Source: Lamellibrachia satsuma
Taxonomy: Eukaryota; Annelida; Polychaeta; Sabellida; Siboglinidae
Length of the DNA stretch: 64,000 nucleotides
Assembly: GCA_033239005.1 (NCBI GenBank)
Contig: BSQZ01000015.1
Span: forward strand, 8,381,001 to 8,445,000
Reading direction: 5' to 3'
In this document: piece by piece, positions 59,930 to 64,000 of the stretch
Layout of the letters: the number at the start of each line of letters is the position of its first letter
Numbering within the stretch: the stretch's first letter is position 1
Translations under genes and position numbers: made by a program
The notes under the pieces: model-generated
Seen by the model: the letters and a program-made list of their open reading frames with translations, nothing else
What the model was told of the DNA's origin: nothing
Database searches by the model: none

Positions 59930-61990
59930 GACTCTAACACAGCTATTTAATATTTTATCTGTGTACTGCTTTTTGAACTGGTGAATATTTCTACAACTAA
60001 TCAGTGAACTGTCCAGGAAATTCCAAAGTTTTATCCCTTTCACAGAAATACACACTCTTCAGACATGTACATGCATACTTTTGTATAAACTTACATTTAT
60101 GTCTACTTTAAGAATACGCAGATTGTAAAATAGTAAATTTGTATGATCAAGTCTCTTGGCACCACAAAGTAATCTTATTACCCTTTTCTGTAATAAAACT
60201 AAACATTGGACATTTGTAGCACGTGTTACCCCACACTTCTGCACAATATATAATATAAGGCATAAAATTAGAAAAGTACAAAACATGCATACCACGTTTG
60301 TTAATCAAGAAACTGGCTCTGTACTTAATAGCACAACTCTTTGACAGTTTAGATCTAACTCATAAAATATGATTTTTCCAGTTTAACTTGTCATCAATCA
60401 TTACACATAAAAATGTTGTGGCATTTACTCTATTTATAATTTATTTTTACAGAAATATCAGCAGTCAACTTCCAAAAATCATGTAATTAGTTTTTGTTAC
60501 ATTAAGAGATAATCGATTAACAGAAAACCACACCTGGAGTTGCTCAAGTCCATTACTTATCATCCGAACAAGTTCATTTAAGTCCCTATCACAACATAAT
60601 ATGTTTGTATCATCGGCAAATAAAATAAACTTAAACACCTTTGAAACTTTACAAATGTCATTAATGTACATGATAAATAACTTTGGTCCCAAAATGGAAC
60701 CCTGTGGAACACAACATGATACATTTAGTATTTCTGAATCACAATTATTAAAATTTACAAATTGTTTTCTATTTTCTAAGTAACTCTGTATCCATTTATA
60801 TGAGACACCACACACACCACAGAAATGTATTTTTTTTACACAGTATATCATGATCACCAGTGTCAAAGGCTTTCTTTAGGTCAATAAACACTCCAACAGC
60901 ATATTTGTTGTTTTCTAGAGAATTTGTAATTTCTTCAACAAATTCTAAGAGCCTCAGTTGTTGACATATTAGACCTAAAACCATATTGACTTGGACTGAG
61001 TATATCGTACTTATTTAGGAATAAGTCCATCCTATCATTATATAGTTTCTCAAGAATTTGTGAGAATTGTGGTAATAATGATATTGGCCTGTAATTTGTA
61101 AACAAATTCTTTTCACCAGACTTAAATTAGTGGAACAACTTTGGCCACTTTCATCTTGCTTGGAAATACACCTGTTTGAAAGGATACATTACATGTGACT
61201 AAATGGCTTAATTATTTTAGTAATTACTTTCTTTATTAAGCTCATATTAATATCACTGTAATCAGTTGATCTTTTACTTTTACAATTTTGTACAGTTCTT
61301 ATCATTTCTAGGTCATCAACAGGACTTAGAAACATAGTGTTCTTCTTTCCTTTCTAAGTAATCATAAATAGTTGCATCATTTTCAGGCAAGGAAATATTT
61401 TTTGCTAAGTTGGGGCCAACATTAGTAAAGAAAGTATTAAATCCATTGGCAATATCCTTTTTGTTTGAGATTCGCTTGTTGTTTTTTATAAAGTATTCGG
61501 GATATGTTGGCTTATTGTAGCATTTGTTAATTACATTATTTAATATTTTCCAGGTTTCTTTAACATTTGTTTTCTGCTTTTCTAACAATGTGCCATAGTA
61601 GTTTTTCTCAGTAATTCTTAATATCGATGTTGATTTATTTTTGTAAGTTTTGTATTTTTTTCTGCTGCAGCAGATCTCGATATAATAAATGCTTTATATA
61701 ATTTATTTTCTTTGTACAAGCACATTTAAATCTTTGGTGAAATAGGGCTTTTTGTTAATATAACTTGACCAGGACAAATACCATTTGTTAAAGTCACTAC
61801 GTCACTGTTCAAGATACAATATTCTCACAAAAACTTTATTTTTACCTCAAAATCTGACAGGTCCCAATTGTTAGCTTTTACATTTTCACCTTTTGCAACT
61901 GTGAACTCACTCTGATGTTTATATGAGCAATTCATTGATATACTTCATGCATTTTCTTGAAGGGAACGACGGAGATTTCGTGTTTGGGGG
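59930..61990 (-). mobile_element. jockey-superfamily LINE 4, minus strand
   Basis: Minus-strand RT in several frames. From right to left: EKNYYGTLLEKQKTNVKETW KILNNVINK (61588 on), GFNTFFTNVGPNLAKNI, then FVEEITNSLENNKYAVGVFI DLKKAFDTGDHDIL (60984 on), VSCCVPQGSILGPKLFIMYI NDICKVS and FADDTNILCCD (60866-60465), and the C-terminal region QKCGVTRATNVQCLVLLQKR VIRLLCG (60295-60059). The VPQGSILGP and FADDT motifs are typical of the jockey superfamily (CR1, Crack, Daphne and relatives). Endonuclease is missing or unrecognisable. Stops and shifts between the pieces show decay. Confidence 0.88.
60465..60866 (-). pseudogene. LINE 4 reverse transcriptase core
   Basis: 133-residue open piece with WIQSYLENRKQFV, CVPQGSILGPKLFIMYIND, FILFADDTNIL (both catalytic Asp) and LQVWFSVNRLSLNVTKTNYM IF. 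Motifs RT3 to RT6 are contiguous. The first RT motifs are in a neighbouring frame at 60796-60984. Confidence 0.88.
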
Positions 61991-62329
61991 CAGTTTATAT
62001 TCCCCGGCAAGTCTTTTCATCTGGGTTTCTGCAAGATCAACAAATATCACAGGTGATTTTTAAATAAAAACAGGATCCTTTATAACTTTTTGTGTATAAT
62101 CTTCCATTTTATTACACAAATCTTCTACTGAGTATCAAACTTTATTACAAAGTACAAAAAAAAACACCTCAAGATAAAATCAATTGATATATATTTCTTA
62201 AACTTTCCCCAAAAAACACAACAAGGGTATGAACAATGGGATGTTTTAAAGTTGTTCTGTTATGTTGGTGTCATACCCCAGCAATCTTCTAATCGATTGT
62301 TTCTCTTCTCTAAAAATGCACTCTCAGGC
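61991..62329. other. unannotated stretch
   Basis: May include more upstream LINE 4 sequence, but I recognise nothing with confidence. Confidence 0.3.
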
Positions 62330-62592
62330 TTTGTTCCTACATATTATTGATATTCGTCGATCCCTTGACACAACATTCCCACGAAAATATGACTGTTCTG
62401 CAGCAAGGATTTCATGTGTGTATTCATATCTTGCCCGGTCCCTGAAAGCACAACAAAAGCATTAAGTATCTTCATTCCTATATAACATTGATATTCGTTG
62501 ATCCCTTGACACAACATTCCATGAAAATATGATTGTTCTGCAGCAAGTATTTCATGTGTGTATTCGTATCTTGCCCGATTTATGAAAATACG
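62330..62592. repeat. tandem duplication, about 150-bp unit
   Basis: TTGATATTCGTCGATCCCTT and the following 100 bases (to CATATCTTGCCCGGTCCCTG) recur from 62490 as TTGATATTCGTTGATCCCTT to CGTATCTTGCCCGATTTATG, with about ten percent differences. Confidence 0.75.
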
Positions 62593-63298
62593 ATATCTTA
62601 GTGAATTATAGATATAAGATATACCTTATTTTACTTTGAAAATATGTACAGGTGGGCCACACAAATTGGTTCACACAGAACGCACATTATAATGAAGGAC
62701 TTGAAATATGACATGTCAGAATTTTAGGGTTACAAGCATAACTCATAATTTGAAAATCTGCTTAATTACAAATGAGACACCTTGATAAGTTGTGCATCCA
62801 ATTTTTTTTTAAAATCATGTCATAATTGCACAAAAGACATGCTACACACGGCTCCACTTGTAGTACATTTCTGTATCTAAGATTTGGGTATGCAGGCAGT
62901 AATTTTGTTTCACCAACCATTATCCATCACAATTTTGGAGAATGTGCACTGAATGTGACTTTTAATGGTAAATCTGTGACATTTTAGTGAATTAAATTAC
63001 TTTTTTCTCCTTTTCTATCATTAGCATTGTCAAATGACCATGCTCTAATACCTAGTGGCTGACCCAAATTGTAATTACACATGGGGTAATCGTAATCATC
63101 GCAATGAACTGGTGTTAATTACATATGTTGTAACTGCATTAGAAACTAATTACATTTCTAATATAATCATAACTGTTGACTGCATAACAATGTACAAGGG
63201 TCTGTATTTTAAATTGACCAATAAACAGTTGTCCAATCTGCGACTTAGAGCAGACATTAGTTTCATAACTGCAGTAAATGCTTCAGAGAACTTTTTTC
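62593..63298. other. unannotated stretch
   Basis: A 99-residue plus-strand frame (63055-63354) is unrecognised and partly overlaps the MITE. Nothing else seen. Confidence 0.35.
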
Positions 63299-63302
63299 AT
63301 TG

Positions 63303-63734
63303 GGGGCATTCCATATCAAATCAATCAAGAATTTACATGACCGTCTTCTTTTGATGAAACTAGGTGTGTTGGTTTATGTTCATGAGTCCATGAGTCAAAG
63401 AAATCAACAAAATCTGAGGTTACATGATTTTTGCTAGGTCAGATCAAAGATTAAAAAAACATGTTTATAACATTTTTTTGCGTTTTATTGTCTAAATCAA
63501 TATCACATCTGTAGGTTACCTATGAGAGGAGTTATAACACCTGGAAGGTCGTTAGGTAGCCAAGGTTGGGTCAAACTTTTATGACATCTATCTCTGGAAA
63601 GGGAGGTCATGTTGACTTAAAATTTGGGTAGGAACGTTGACTCACAAACATAAACTAACATACCAAATTTCATCAAAATTAAAGGTGGTCATGTAAATTT
63701 CACCGTTTTTGATTGATTTGGCATGGAATGCCCC
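63303..63734. mobile_element. MITE with GGGGCATTCCAT ends
   Basis: GGGGCATTCCATATCAAATC AATCAA at 63303 is mirrored by TTGATTTGGCATGGAATGCC CC ending 63734. The inverse similarity continues inward (AATTTACATGACC, GATGAAAC/T, GTTTATGTTCATGAGTC) for about 100 bp. ATTG on both sides (63299-63302, 63735-63738) may be a 4-bp target duplication. 432 bp, no ORF. Superfamily unknown. Confidence 0.7.
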
Positions 63735-63738
63735 ATTG

Positions 63739-64000
63739 GTGAATTTCATTTCCATCCAATGAAGCAATATGTGCAGCAGGGTGTATACTTTACTCCTCTG
63801 TAAATTTTTTTTAGCTGCATGAACATTGAACAAGTATGTTATAATTATGTTGCCAGACAGAATGTAAATAATATATTCCACCAGAAAGTTCACATTAACA
63901 CAAAGCATAAAAAGTTAAAATGACAAAAGAGAACCTTACCTCATTACATAGAGTGATCTTTGCTTCAGAAGAACATCAACATATTTGAACTTGTCTTTCT
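63739..64000. other. right edge, no feature seen
   Basis: AT-rich. An 88-residue minus-strand frame (63642-63908) overlaps the MITE and shows no recognised motif. Confidence 0.3.

Overview
This window is from a metazoan nuclear genome, probably a marine invertebrate; I cannot place it further. The evidence is spliced exons with GT..AG borders, LINEs of several clades, two Ty3/gypsy elements, DNA-transposon relics, TTAGGG-type motifs and long minisatellites. There are no operons, rRNAs, tRNAs or bacterial signals. Almost all of the sequence is repeats.

Layout. (1) 1-2222: 3' part of a broken LINE. (2) 3746-8412, minus strand: the only convincing host gene, three exons encoding the N-terminus and most of the J domain of a DnaJ/Hsp40 protein. 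Its first intron holds a 651-bp hAT-type MITE (4473-5123) and a TIR element (about 7060-7992) that carries a THAP-domain start exon. (3) 10590-14547, minus strand: Ty3/gypsy element A, with both LTRs and a 5-bp target duplication, internally deleted. (4) 14762-17065: exon-like remnants of a PHD/MULE-type transposase gene. (5) 18065-30656: satellite-rich DNA containing two members (A and C) of one terminal-inverted-repeat family. Nested inside A are a LINE fragment and a further 1.4-kb foldback element (D). A gypsy integrase scrap and a CR1-like LINE with a PHD finger lie between A and the arm of C. (6) 30.7-36.8 kb: LINE tails, a dispersed repeat and a 30-bp minisatellite. (7) 36805-43028: element B, an almost complete 6.2-kb palindrome of the same family. 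(8) 44.5-49.1 kb: (AT)n tracts, a LINE with a C-terminal zinc finger plus extra copies of its 3' tail, a GC-rich TIR element and an inverted copy of the 32.3-kb repeat. (9) 50.8-52.2 kb: a degenerate pogo/Tigger-like transposase. (10) 53100-57752: Ty3/gypsy element B, with LTRs and target duplication. It is followed by a cysteine-rich integrase tail, a jockey-superfamily LINE on the minus strand (about 59.9-62.0 kb) and a small MITE at 63303-63734.

The most notable observation is the TIR family A/B/C/D. Each element starts 5'-AGTAG and ends in its complement. The three with both ends visible have perfect 6-bp target duplications. They are long inverted repeats filled with 29-bp satellites, telomere-like motifs, CCAAT, E-box and CRE motifs, and sites resembling the CTCF consensus. 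Ends and duplication length fit non-autonomous Polinton/Maverick derivatives. No Polinton protein is encoded here, so that assignment is inference.

No mobile element here looks capable of autonomous movement. Each coding region I recognise in them is frameshifted, interrupted by stops or deleted. The genes do not form a pathway; the region reads as a nest of successive insertions around one host gene.
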